Below are positions 18,957-27,530 of a DNA stretch of 64,000 nucleotides, in pieces (the stretch's first letter is position 1; the number at the start of each line of letters is the position of its first letter). The stretch is from Legionella tucsonensis (GTDB taxonomy: Bacteria; Pseudomonadota; Gammaproteobacteria; Legionellales; Legionellaceae). The stretch spans positions 124,001 through 188,000 of the forward strand of contig NZ_LNZA01000001.1 in assembly GCF_001468035.1 (NCBI RefSeq). The letters run 5' to 3'. Position numbers and translations under genes: made by a program. A model generated the notes under the pieces. That model saw nothing but the letters and a program-made list of their open reading frames with translations, was not told the DNA's origin and searched no databases.

Positions 18957-20381
18957 TTAGGAGAGTTCACGCGCGTAGATGTCATCAAAACGTTTAATAT
19001 CATCCTCTCCTAAATACGCACCACTTTGAACTTCAATAACATAAAGCGGTTCATTTCCAGGATTACTCAAACGATGAAGTGTATTTTGCGCGATATAGGT
19101 TGATTGATTTACCGATAAATAAATCGTTTGGGTGTCATTGATTACTTCTGCCTTTCCAGAAACAACAACCCAATGCTCGGCCCGATGTTGATGCATTTGT
19201 AGGGATAAACGAGCGCCTGGTTTTACCATGAGTCGTTTTACTTTAAAAGAAGCGCCCTCAGCCAAAACTTCATAATATCCCCAAGGACGTGATACTCGTT
19301 GATGATCTTGAGTCAATTGATGGTGATCTTTACTTAAAGAACTCACTAAGTCTTTAACGTGTTGTGAGTATTGCTTGTCCGCTACCAAAACAGCATCTTG
19401 GGTAGCAACAATGATTTGATCTTGTACACCTATTGCAGTAACTAAGATGTCTGTACTGTGAATCAGGCAATTAGAACTTTGCTGTGCAATAACTTTTCCT
19501 GTAACCGTATTTCCGTCTTGATCGGACGTATTCGCATCCGCTACTGCAGACCAACACCCCAAATCGCTCCACTGCATTGAAACAGGTATGACCGCAGCTT
19601 TATCTGTCTTTTCCATAATTGCATAATCAATAGACTCAGCCTCGCAACGAGAAAAGCATTCTAAATCTAGGCGTAGAAAATCATGGTGATGTTGTGCTTT
19701 TAAAACGGCTTGCTGACTAAAATAATGAATGTCAGGTTGGTATTCGACTAATTCCTGCAGGTATACGCCAGCACGACAAACAAACATACCGCTATTCCAA
19801 AAATAATTTCCATCGGCAATAAATTCTTTTGCTTGATCAAGCGCTGGTTTTTCTCTAAAACTTAAAACCTGTTGTACTTTATCAGTTAACGGCAACCCGG
19901 ATTCTATATAACCATATCCAGTTTTAGGACTATCCGGCTGGATGCCAAAAGTAACTAAAGCATGATGGTTTGCAGCAAATTGTGCTCCGATTAACATTGC
20001 CTCTTGCCATGCCAGATCATCGGCTATCCAGTGATCTGAGGGAAGTACCAACATCACTGCATCGGATCCTGCGATTTGAGATAAATAATGAGCTGCGCAG
20101 GCAATTGCTGGGGCTGTATTGCGGGCACAAGGCTCCAGCAAATAAGTCATCGAATGAGTTAAATGATTTAACTGATCCTGACAAAGAAAATAATGCGCGT
20201 CATTACTTACAATAAGTGCATGAGTATTTACCAGAGTCTGCGCTCTGTTCACAGTTTGTTGCAAAAGAGACAGCTCACCATTTAAGGCTAAAAATTGTTT
20301 CGGATAATTTTTACGAGATAAAGGCCATAAACGAGTTCCAGAACCGCCTGCAAGGATAACGGGATAAAGAGTAGTCGTCAT
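18957..20381 (-). CDS. manC: Mannose-1-phosphate guanylyltransferase / mannose-6-phosphate isomerase
   Basis: A 474-residue bifunctional type II enzyme. The N-terminal nucleotidyltransferase has LAGGSGTRLWPLSRKNYPKQF-type signature near residues 10-29 and FREKP near 170. The C-terminal cupin isomerase domain (RPWGYYEVLAEG; LSLQMHQHRAEHW; NTLHRLSNPG) completes the ManC/AlgA/XanB layout. It makes GDP-mannose for surface polysaccharide. I moved the start to ATG 20381: an in-frame extension of 45 residues upstream has no family similarity, and a GGAAC ribosome site precedes 20381. It is divergent from queC; a CTACGT-type repeat remnant lies between. Confidence 0.95.
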   Translation of the reverse strand: MTTTLYPVILAGGSGTRLWPLSRKNYPKQFLALNGELSLLQQTVNRAQTLVNTHALIVSNDAHYFLCQDQLNHLTHSMTYLLEPCARNTAPAIACAAHYLSQIAGSDAVMLVLPSDHWIADDLAWQEAMLIGAQFAANHHALVTFGIQPDSPKTGYGYIESGLPLTDKVQQVLSFREKPALDQAKEFIADGNYFWNSGMFVCRAGVYLQELVEYQPDIHYFSQQAVLKAQHHHDFLRLDLECFSRCEAESIDYAIMEKTDKAAVIPVSMQWSDLGCWSAVADANTSDQDGNTVTGKVIAQQSSNCLIHSTDILVTAIGVQDQIIVATQDAVLVADKQYSQHVKDLVSSLSKDHHQLTQDHQRVSRPWGYYEVLAEGASFKVKRLMVKPGARLSLQMHQHRAEHWVVVSGKAEVINDTQTIYLSVNQSTYIAQNTLHRLSNPGNEPLYVIEVQSGAYLGEDDIKRFDDIYARELS

Positions 20382-20473
20382 AAAGTTCCATGTTATGGCA
20401 TAATGGGCGCATTCTAGCAGCATTTTAAATCTAAAAAAAGGTAACTTCCCAAGAAGTCTGAGCAAATTATAAT

Positions 20474-20505
20474 CGCTGCGGCTTATACGCAGAACGTAGG
20501 TATCG
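20474..20505. repeat. Partial CTACGTTCTGCGG-type repeat
   Basis: GCTGCGGCTTATACGCAGAACGTAGG forms a short CTGCG/CGCAG stem and matches the right half of the hairpin at 14564-14593. It lies in the divergent region between manC and queC, 60-90 bp before the queC start. Confidence 0.55.
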
Positions 20506-20567
20506 GTTCTTGCCACCGGATTATTTAAGAAGTTACCAAGATAAATAAATTTGGAGACTTATATATC

Positions 20568-21248
20568 ATGAAAAAAGCGGTAGTCCTATTATCTGGCGGC
20601 CTGGATTCAACTACTTGCCTGGCTTTAGCACATTCAAAAGGCTTTTCCTGCTACGCAATCAGCTTTTCTTATGGACAAAGACATTCAGCTGAATTGCTCG
20701 CTGCGCAACGCATTGCCCAGCATTATAATGTGAAACATCAAATTGTCACCTTAGATACCGCATTGTTTCGTAATTCAGCTTTGACTGATTCTAACATGGA
20801 AGTACCCTCCTTTCAGAGCGGCTCTGACATTCCAGTTACTTATGTGCCTGCACGCAATACCATTTTTCTGGCTATGGCCTTAGGTTTCGCAGAATCTATA
20901 GGAGCAAGAGAAATTTTTATCGGTGCAAGCTCTGTTGATTATTCTCATTACCCTGATTGCCGCCCTGAATTTATCCAGGCATTTCAAACTTTAGCCAATT
21001 TAGCAACTAAAGCCGGTGTAAACGGTGAACAATTCACTATTCATGCTCCCTTACAACACTTAAGCAAAGTAGAAACAATCCAATTGGGAATAAGTTTGAA
21101 TGTAGATTACAGCTTAACTATTTCATGTTATCAGGCAAATGATGCTGGGGAAGCATGTGGGCAATGTGATAGTTGTACATTCAGAAAGCGCGGTTTTCTT
21201 GGAGCTGGAATTGATGATCCTACTCTATACCGCCGTTGCAATCATTGA
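20568..21248 (+). CDS. queC: 7-cyano-7-deazaguanine synthase
   Basis: A 226-residue ATP-dependent ligase that turns 7-carboxy-7-deazaguanine into preQ0 in queuosine synthesis. The PP-loop [13 protein letters not shown] is at residues 9-21. The zinc cluster at the C terminus is complete ([17 protein letters not shown]). The substrate region [19 protein letters not shown] is typical. It stands alone here, divergent from manC; the queD-like gene at 39909-40415 lacks the catalytic Cys and is unlikely to be its partner. No preQ1 riboswitch was evident in the leader. Confidence 0.97.
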   Translation: MKKAVVLLSGGLDSTTCLALAHSKGFSCYAISFSYGQRHSAELLAAQRIAQHYNVKHQIVTLDTALFRNSALTDSNMEVPSFQSGSDIPVTYVPARNTIFLAMALGFAESIGAREIFIGASSVDYSHYPDCRPEFIQAFQTLANLATKAGVNGEQFTIHAPLQHLSKVETIQLGISLNVDYSLTISCYQANDAGEACGQCDSCTFRKRGFLGAGIDDPTLYRRCNH

Positions 21249-21455
21249 TAAAACTACAGGAAATTATCATTGGACTGCATAATTCCCTGTATCGATACAC
21301 CATGCTAAAGATTCTTTTTGCTTAAATTCAAACCTTAAAGATTTATTAATGCAATAATTGCTCATTTATTATACTGTTAACACAAAAAAATCAAATATTT
21401 TTACACTTTTGTTACAACAAATTGAGCATTTTTGATTCACATATTGCAAAATCAT

Positions 21456-21464
21456 TGCTATTAT
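21456..21464 (+). promoter_or_regulatory. Extended -10 promoter element for the 259-aa gene
   Basis: TGCTATTAT matches the extended -10 form TGnTATAAT with one mismatch, 30 bases before the ATG at 21495. No good -35 box sits at 17 bp, which fits extended -10 promoters. A GGAG ribosome site is at 21485-21488. Surrounding DNA is very AT-rich. Confidence 0.45.
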
Positions 21465-21494
21465 TCGCCCTGATTTATAACCTTGGAGTAACAC

Positions 21495-22274
21495 ATGAAA
21501 TTTAAACAAGTAATGAGTGCGGTTGCTTACCTGCCGGCAAATGCTTTAACAGGTCTGACTAATCTAGTATTAGGTTCTACGGTAAAAGAAAAGGGTAGAG
21601 ATGGCGTAGAAAAAGTTAAAATAGGTCGCGATGGTAAACCTGTAACAACACCTGGTTTAGTAGGTTATTTAGCTGAGGGTATTAAATTTGTTAGCCGTTC
21701 AACTGCTGATTTCCTCTCTAACCATAAAAAAGCAATTGCTACAGCTTTCTGGCTTTCTTTACTTGCTGCTGGCGCAGTTGCACTTACTTTATTCTTGTGG
21801 CCTGCTGCTCTAACTGCAGTTGCTACTTTCTCGGTTGCTGGTCTTTCTATTGCCGCGATTGCTGGCGCTAGCACCATTGCACAAATCGGTCTTGCTGCTG
21901 CATTAACTGCTGCTGCTGTTTCTGTTGCAACTTACGTAACAGCTGCTGCTGGTAACCTGGTTAATTGGATTGCTGAATGCTGCAAAGGTTTAAAAAGTAG
22001 AAGCAAAGGCGTTAAAATTGAAGACCTTGACATTGAAGATGAAGAAACTTTAAATCATAGTCATGACAGCATCGATACTTCTCCTTCTAACCCATTCACT
22101 AATCTGGGTCAAGAGCCAAAAACTTTAGGTCAGCCTTCATCAGGAACTGTAATTACTCTGAAACGTGATGAAGAAGTACCTCATTTCTCATCTCCTTTGA
22201 GAACATCTGGTGATAATAAGCCGAAAATTGAAGTGGTTTCTGAAAGCTCACTCAGTTTGAGCAAAAGCCAATAA
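21495..22274 (+). CDS. Alanine-rich membrane-hairpin orphan
   Basis: A 259-residue protein without a recognised family. Residues 1-75 are soluble, including KEKGRDGVEKVKIGRDGKPV. Residues about 80-160 are a strongly hydrophobic Ala-rich region with two to three membrane spans. A basic segment GLKSRSKGVK follows, then a Ser/Thr/acid-rich hydrophilic tail of about 90 residues (EVVSESSLSLSKSQ). The gene has its own likely promoter (extended -10 at 21456), a strong GGAG ribosome site and a clear terminator, so it is a single, probably well-expressed unit. Membrane hairpin plus hydrophilic Ser-rich tail without signal peptide would suit a type IV effector, by inference. Confidence 0.82.
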   Translation: MKFKQVMSAVAYLPANALTGLTNLVLGSTVKEKGRDGVEKVKIGRDGKPVTTPGLVGYLAEGIKFVSRSTADFLSNHKKAIATAFWLSLLAAGAVALTLFLWPAALTAVATFSVAGLSIAAIAGASTIAQIGLAAALTAAAVSVATYVTAAAGNLVNWIAECCKGLKSRSKGVKIEDLDIEDEETLNHSHDSIDTSPSNPFTNLGQEPKTLGQPSSGTVITLKRDEEVPHFSSPLRTSGDNKPKIEVVSESSLSLSKSQ

Positions 22275-22295
22275 TCTGTATTAAAGTAGAAATGC

Positions 22296-22325
22296 AAAAC
22301 GCGGCGTATGCCGCGTTTTTTATTT
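22296..22325 (+). terminator. Rho-independent terminator of the 259-aa gene
   Basis: AAAACGCGGC, loop GTAT, GCCGCGTTTTTT: a perfect GC-rich 8-bp stem followed by a T run, 20-50 bases after the stop at 22274. Confidence 0.92.
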
Positions 22326-22505
22326 CTAATGAATTAATCATAAGACATAATCTAAATAACGGATAAATACTAAGCTAGCCTCACTATTGAGAATGCTCTT
22401 TTTGGCAATGACAAACCACGATTTACTCTAACTCAGTTGCCTACAGCATTTATGACTCACATGCGTTATAATCAGTCATTTTCACACAAGCAGGTACTAA
22501 AATTA

Positions 22506-24167
22506 ATGGCGAAACAACGTAAAATGCTGGTTACCAGCGCCTTACCCTATGCAAATGGACATTTACATCTTGGACATTTAGTAGAGCATATTCAAACGGA
22601 TATTTGGGTGCGCACCCATAAAATGTCTGGAATCGATTGCATCAGTATCTGCGGTGACGATGCACATGGTACTCCGATTATGTTGAAAGCAGAACAAATG
22701 GGAATTACACCAGAAGTACTGACTGCTGAAATAAAGCAAAGCCATGAACGTGATTTCAAAGCGTTTGCTATCGATTATGACTGTTATCATACGACCCATT
22801 CCCCAGAAAACCAGGCCTTAGCTACAGCCATTTACGCTTCATTACAGGAAAATGGTTCCATTATTAAAAAAACCATTCGGCAGGCTTATGACCCTGTAAA
22901 ACAAATGTTTTTGCCTGATCGCTACGTTAAGGGGACATGTCCCAAATGTGGTGCTCACGATCAATATGGGGATAACTGTGAAGTTTGTGGGGCGACTTAC
23001 TCACCTACGGATTTGATTGATGCGGTATCTGCTATTTCAGGAGCCAAACCTATAGAGAAAGATTCGGAACATTATTTCTTTGATTTGCCGCGTTATGAAT
23101 CGCTTTTAAAAGAATGGACCCGTAGCGGTCATTTGCAAGCTGAAGTAGCGAATAAACTGGATGAGTGGTTTGCCGCAGGATTAAAGCAATGGGATATATC
23201 GCGTGATGCACCTTATTTTGGATTTCCAATTCCCGGAACTACGGACAAATACTTCTATGTATGGCTTGATGCCCCTATAGGTTATATGGCCAGTTTTAAA
23301 AAATACTGTGATGAGCAAGGCATTTCTTTTACGGAATTTTGGGATAAAGATTCTACCACTGAGCTCTATCATTTTGTTGGCAAAGACATTGTTTACTTCC
23401 ATGCTTTGTTTTGGCCTGCCATGCTTGCAGCCAGTGGTCATCGCATGCCTACAGCAGTGTACACCCATGGCTTTTTGACTGTTGATGGCCAGAAGATGTC
23501 AAAATCACGCGGAACTTTTCTTGAAGCACGGACTTATCTAGAGCATCTGCAGCCTGAATACCTCCGTTATTATTTTGCCGCTAAACTAAACGGCCGCGTT
23601 GATGATTTGGATTTAAATTTTGATGATTTCATCAATAGGATCAATGCTGATCTCGTAGGTAAAGTAGTCAATATCGCCAGTCGTTGTGCCGGCTTTATCA
23701 ATAAGCGATTTGATAACCGTTTAAGCAGCAGTTTAAGTGATCCACAATTGTATGCAAAACTGCTTGAGGTGCGCGCTGAAGTGATTGACTCTTTCATTTC
23801 TCGTGATTATGCACGCGCTATTCGCCAGATTATGGATTGCGCCGATAAAGTGAATCAGTATATAGATACACATAAGCCCTGGGTATTGGCAAAAGAAGAA
23901 GGGCGTTTACCCGAAGTACAGGCCGTTTGTACGATGGGGATTAATTTATTTCGCATCTTAATCACTTATTTAAAACCCGTATTGCCTTTGATGGCAAAAG
24001 CTTCTGAAGATTTTTTAAATTGCGCCCCCCTTAACTGGGAATCAATTAATCAACCTTTGCTCAATCATAATCTCAATACCTTCCAGCCTTTAATGGTTCG
24101 TGTTGAAAAGGAAAAAATACAGGCCATGCTTGCGCAATCCAAACAGGTGTACCGTGGCCTCAGTTAA
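22506..24167 (+). CDS. metG: Methionyl-tRNA synthetase, without C-terminal tRNA-binding domain
   Basis: A 553-residue class I synthetase that charges tRNA-Met. Seen: the HIGH motif as HLGH after PYANG, a zinc knuckle with two CxxC pairs ([18 protein letters not shown]), and KMSKS (KMSKSRG) near residue 330. The chain ends about where the linker to the Trbp111-like dimer domain starts ([15 protein letters not shown], then stop), so the roughly 110-residue C-terminal domain of E. coli MetG is absent. I chose ATG 22506 ([18 protein letters not shown]). The rnfB-like gene overlaps its end by 14 bp. Confidence 0.95.
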   Translation: MAKQRKMLVTSALPYANGHLHLGHLVEHIQTDIWVRTHKMSGIDCISICGDDAHGTPIMLKAEQMGITPEVLTAEIKQSHERDFKAFAIDYDCYHTTHSPENQALATAIYASLQENGSIIKKTIRQAYDPVKQMFLPDRYVKGTCPKCGAHDQYGDNCEVCGATYSPTDLIDAVSAISGAKPIEKDSEHYFFDLPRYESLLKEWTRSGHLQAEVANKLDEWFAAGLKQWDISRDAPYFGFPIPGTTDKYFYVWLDAPIGYMASFKKYCDEQGISFTEFWDKDSTTELYHFVGKDIVYFHALFWPAMLAASGHRMPTAVYTHGFLTVDGQKMSKSRGTFLEARTYLEHLQPEYLRYYFAAKLNGRVDDLDLNFDDFINRINADLVGKVVNIASRCAGFINKRFDNRLSSSLSDPQLYAKLLEVRAEVIDSFISRDYARAIRQIMDCADKVNQYIDTHKPWVLAKEEGRLPEVQAVCTMGINLFRILITYLKPVLPLMAKASEDFLNCAPLNWESINQPLLNHNLNTFQPLMVRVEKEKIQAMLAQSKQVYRGLS

Positions 24168-24759
24168 AGAAATTGATGCACTTTTGCCACAAACTCAATG
24201 TGGTGAATGCGATTACTCTGGCTGCTTGCCCTATGCCGAAGCTCTGGCGCAAGGGGCAGCCCCAATCAATAAATGTCCTCCCGGAGGAGTTGCTACAGTC
24301 AAAGCGTTAGGCGCTTTACTCAATATTGATCCTGCCCCATATTTGGAGAAAGCACTTGCAAATACCCGAGCACCATCTGTCGCAGTCATTCGCGAAGCAG
24401 AATGCATTGGTTGTACCAAATGCATCAAAGCCTGTCCGGTAGATGCAATTATTGGTAGCGGTAAATTAATGCATGCAGTGATTAACCATGAATGTACTGG
24501 TTGTGGCTTATGTGTTGCCCCATGTCCAGTAGATTGTATTGAGATGGTTGCCTTACCGGATATACACTATGATAAAGACATAGCACGTAAGCGTTTTAAT
24601 ACCAAACAAACACGTTTATTACGTGAGGAACACGAAAAACAACAGGCCTATAGAGAAAAGCGCCAACTTGCATTGAAAACGGATAAGACCCAAGACTTAC
24701 AAGCCAAACAAGATTATATTCAACAAGCATTGGCACGGGTAAAAGCGAAAAAATCATGA
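24154..24759 (+). CDS. rnfB: RnfB-like Fe-S electron-transfer protein
   Basis: A 201-residue iron-sulfur protein. An N-terminal Fe-S (DUF3470/4Fe4S) motif [16 protein letters not shown] is near residues 15-30, followed by two ferredoxin clusters: [16 protein letters not shown] and [16 protein letters not shown]. The tail is a Lys/Gln-rich helix. RnfB normally belongs to the RnfABCDGE sodium- or proton-linked complex. Here it lacks the N-terminal membrane anchor and its partners, yet keeps the metG-rnf-nth neighbourhood of Pseudomonas. I propose GTG 24154 with AGGTG 5 bases before; it overlaps metG by 14 bp, and nth overlaps its stop by 4 bp. Confidence 0.88.
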   Translation: MASVKEIDALLPQTQCGECDYSGCLPYAEALAQGAAPINKCPPGGVATVKALGALLNIDPAPYLEKALANTRAPSVAVIREAECIGCTKCIKACPVDAIIGSGKLMHAVINHECTGCGLCVAPCPVDCIEMVALPDIHYDKDIARKRFNTKQTRLLREEHEKQQAYREKRQLALKTDKTQDLQAKQDYIQQALARVKAKKS

Positions 24760-25388
24760 ATAAACAGCAGCGCCATGAAATTTTTGTGCGTTTTCGTGAA
24801 CACAATCCACATCCGACTACGGAGTTGGTTTATCACTCCCCTTTTGAACTATTAATTGCTGTCATTCTTTCAGCACAAGCAACTGATGTTGGAGTAAATA
24901 AAGCAACGGCCAAATTATTTCCAGAGGCGAACACTCCCGAGAGTATTCTTGAATTGGGTTTAGAAAAACTTAAAGATTATATAAAATCTATAGGTCTTTA
25001 TAATAGCAAAGCACAAAATATTATGAAAACCTGTGCATTGCTGGTCAAAAATTACAACGGAAAAATACCCAACAAACGTAATGAATTGGAATCTTTGCCA
25101 GGGGTAGGTCGTAAAACAGCTAATGTAATCCTGAATACAGCTTTTGGCGAAGCCACAGTAGCAGTAGATACCCATATATTTAGAGTAGCAAATCGTACTG
25201 GGCTCGCTAAAGGGAAAACTCCTTTAGAAGTAGAAAAGAAGCTTATAAAAAATATTGAGCCTGAGTTTTTAAAAGATGCGCATCATTGGCTTGTTTTACT
25301 TGGGCGTTATGTATGTACTGCGCGCCGTCCTCAATGTAAAACGTGCATCATTCAGGATCTTTGTGAATACCCGGATAAAAACTTATAA
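24756..25388 (+). CDS. nth: Endonuclease III
   Basis: A 210-residue DNA glycosylase/AP lyase that removes oxidised pyrimidines. The helix-hairpin-helix [13 protein letters not shown] carries the catalytic Lys (GRKTAN), [11 protein letters not shown] contains the catalytic Asp, and the C-terminal cluster C-x6-C-x2-C-x5-C ([17 protein letters not shown]) binds 4Fe-4S. Start ATG overlaps the rnfB stop (ATGA), so translation is coupled. The rnfB-nth order is conserved in proteobacteria with a full rnf operon. Confidence 0.97.
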   Translation: MNKQQRHEIFVRFREHNPHPTTELVYHSPFELLIAVILSAQATDVGVNKATAKLFPEANTPESILELGLEKLKDYIKSIGLYNSKAQNIMKTCALLVKNYNGKIPNKRNELESLPGVGRKTANVILNTAFGEATVAVDTHIFRVANRTGLAKGKTPLEVEKKLIKNIEPEFLKDAHHWLVLLGRYVCTARRPQCKTCIIQDLCEYPDKNL

Positions 25389-25598
25389 AAATAGGGAGGA
25401 TCTGATGGGTTATTCTGCGATGATATCGGAAGAGTCGAATTGAAAGATAAAAAATAGCCCACTTTGTCTTATGTAAGATAAAAGTTTTAATAGAATCGTA
25501 GCAACATGTAATCTTCCTGTGCTTCATGAGAAAAAGACTGGCATTTCTATTTTTTTACTCATACAATAAAATTTCGTTGTTGCAGGGAGAGCAATACT

Positions 25599-27317
25599 AT
25601 GAACTGGTGGACTTCTGTGGTTGATGGAACCAAGTCAATTGGTGATGGAGCAACATGGCTTTGGAGTAACGCCATAAAACAAACCGTGGGCTATGCCGCA
25701 AATACAGCGTTTTATGTAGCGGAACAGGTCTTAGCCTTACGCGAGGCAGTTCCTGCAATAGTTACTCCTCCAGTAATGAAAATCGTCAATGGAGCAGGAA
25801 ACATACTCTTTTATGATGTTTTGCCAGTCGCCGCAGTACATTGCGTAAATAATGGCATTCAAAATTATTTACGCCCAGAAGATCCAACAGGAATGTTGGC
25901 ATCCTATGCGGTTCTACCCACCTTGACTTTCATGAATTATGCAGTGTGGGGATTTACATACAGGCAGGTGCCTAAATTAATTGCACATACTTTAGCGCTT
26001 GATGCATTAGGCTCCTCTGCTTTTAATGAGCACAAAGAAAAGCTCACTCCCCCCCCTCCAACCCTCTGCGGAGAAAAAGACGAAGATTGTAATTTCAAAC
26101 GTAAATTTAAAGGATCACTGCGCGAACCCTTAGTGTTGGCTTTTAATGATCTGGTGCTTTGGGGAATTAGTAAATCTCTTCCTTACGGGGAACAAATCGC
26201 CTGGATATTAGCTATCTATTTTTATGGCGAATACATTACACGCATGGCAACACCAGAACGTTGTGAACGGCATAAAGCCATGAAATCTGAATCCATATTG
26301 TCTTTAGGTTTAGCCTATACTGGAACCTCATACTTGATGGATTATGCGCTTGAATCAACTGTAGGCATGCCTCCCTATCTTTACCTCAGAACATTGCGTC
26401 ATTTATTACTTTTAGCACATATTAATATTGCATCGCACATGCCTTTGCCTTTAGTCCGATCAACAAAAGATAAAATTCCCGTTGATCCTTTAGTGATTTA
26501 TGATCGCACCAAGCGGTTTGCTGTTGACGTTTTATTTGCAGGACTGATGCAAAGAATACCCATTGATTTTAAACCACCTCGAGGTGCAAAACCATTTATC
26601 CCTTTATCAACAGTTTTCAGGTTTCTAACTCGAGTACTCGACAGTGATTTGGAGCAAGTTAAACCTGTACCACCTGGTTTTTTTAAGAAAACAACAAAGT
26701 ATCTGCTACCCAGTATGTTTCATAGCCCCAAAAATGCAGTCAATGATCCCGTGATAAAGGAGTTTTGGCCCGACATCCGCAAGGACTTACTCTATATTAT
26801 AGAAATCGTTGAAGCCACAAAACCAGTTAAAACACTAACAACAGCGCCTACAGCAATCGCATCTACGGTCAAATACACGCTCCCAGTCGTATTAAACTAT
26901 CGCTTTGGTTTACCTATAAAACTGTCTGAATTTCTTTTATCGTTAAGTAAAAAAGAAGATTTTTGGGATTTTGTTATGGCACTTAAATTATGGATTGAAC
27001 GAAATAATGTATCGCATGAGGTAATGTTGGCTAAAAGAACACCTAATGTGGGCTTGCATGAAACAGATAGGATTATTGAGCTTCCTCCAGAATCTCCAGT
27101 CAAAGTTTTACCTCCAGCAAATGAGTTAAAAACTCCACGAACACCAATAGTGGTTGATGCTAAAAAGCTAATTCCTCAAAAAACCTCGCCCTTAATATCA
27201 GCGCATAGTTTATTTTCCACCAAACAACGTCCTACCAATCCACTGCAAAAAAAATCGAAACTCGAGTCATCATCGAACATAGAGGACGTGTCTCCATCAT
27301 TTGAATACAACCAATAA
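25599..27317 (+). CDS. Hypothetical 572-aa protein with hydrophobic segments
   Basis: Family not recognised. The N terminus (MNWWTSVVDGTKSIGDGATWLW) is aromatic and amphipathic. Several moderately hydrophobic stretches lie near 55-85, 100-125, 175-215, 230-250 and 260-290. A Cys-containing charged insert (TLCGEKDEDCNFKRKFKG) is near 155-172. The last 110 residues are Pro/Lys-rich and end with LESSSNIEDVSPSFEYNQ, a Ser/Glu-rich tail like that of type IV substrates. No signal peptide. A CAGGGAGAGC ribosome site precedes ATG. It is monocistronic, between nth and the tandem-VUT gene. Possibly a membrane-associated Legionella-specific protein; function unknown. Confidence 0.78.
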   Translation: MNWWTSVVDGTKSIGDGATWLWSNAIKQTVGYAANTAFYVAEQVLALREAVPAIVTPPVMKIVNGAGNILFYDVLPVAAVHCVNNGIQNYLRPEDPTGMLASYAVLPTLTFMNYAVWGFTYRQVPKLIAHTLALDALGSSAFNEHKEKLTPPPPTLCGEKDEDCNFKRKFKGSLREPLVLAFNDLVLWGISKSLPYGEQIAWILAIYFYGEYITRMATPERCERHKAMKSESILSLGLAYTGTSYLMDYALESTVGMPPYLYLRTLRHLLLLAHINIASHMPLPLVRSTKDKIPVDPLVIYDRTKRFAVDVLFAGLMQRIPIDFKPPRGAKPFIPLSTVFRFLTRVLDSDLEQVKPVPPGFFKKTTKYLLPSMFHSPKNAVNDPVIKEFWPDIRKDLLYIIEIVEATKPVKTLTTAPTAIASTVKYTLPVVLNYRFGLPIKLSEFLLSLSKKEDFWDFVMALKLWIERNNVSHEVMLAKRTPNVGLHETDRIIELPPESPVKVLPPANELKTPRTPIVVDAKKLIPQKTSPLISAHSLFSTKQRPTNPLQKKSKLESSSNIEDVSPSFEYNQ

Positions 27318-27509
27318 GTTAAGGGATCGAAAGAATGTAGGTAGCTATTTTGATCATCTTGATTGGAATTGTTATTCGCAGAATGCATCACTTCATCCAA
27401 ATTAACTTGGCCAGTAGAATTACACAACTACTTGCCATATTAAATGCAATGGTGTTATATTTGCGCGCGAATTAGTTCATTACAAGGCAATTATTAGCAA
27501 AACAAAGTT

Positions 27510-27530
27510 ATGGAAAAACTAAACCTATGA
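27510..27530 (+). promoter_or_regulatory. Six-codon upstream mini-ORF overlapping the start codon
   Basis: ATGGAAAAACTAAACCTATGA encodes MEKLNL and its TGA overlaps the ATG of the tandem-VUT gene (ATGA). It could couple translation or be chance; no strong ribosome site stands before it. Confidence 0.25.

Noticed and set aside
20382-20567. preQ1 riboswitch before queC
   Set aside because: No compact H-type pseudoknot with A-rich tail was evident; the region instead holds a CTACGT-type repeat remnant.
21321-21340. CTTAAATTC...CCTTAAAG before the 259-aa gene as a PmrA box
   Set aside because: The TTAA cores are 13 bp apart instead of 11 and the site is far from the start; not convincing.
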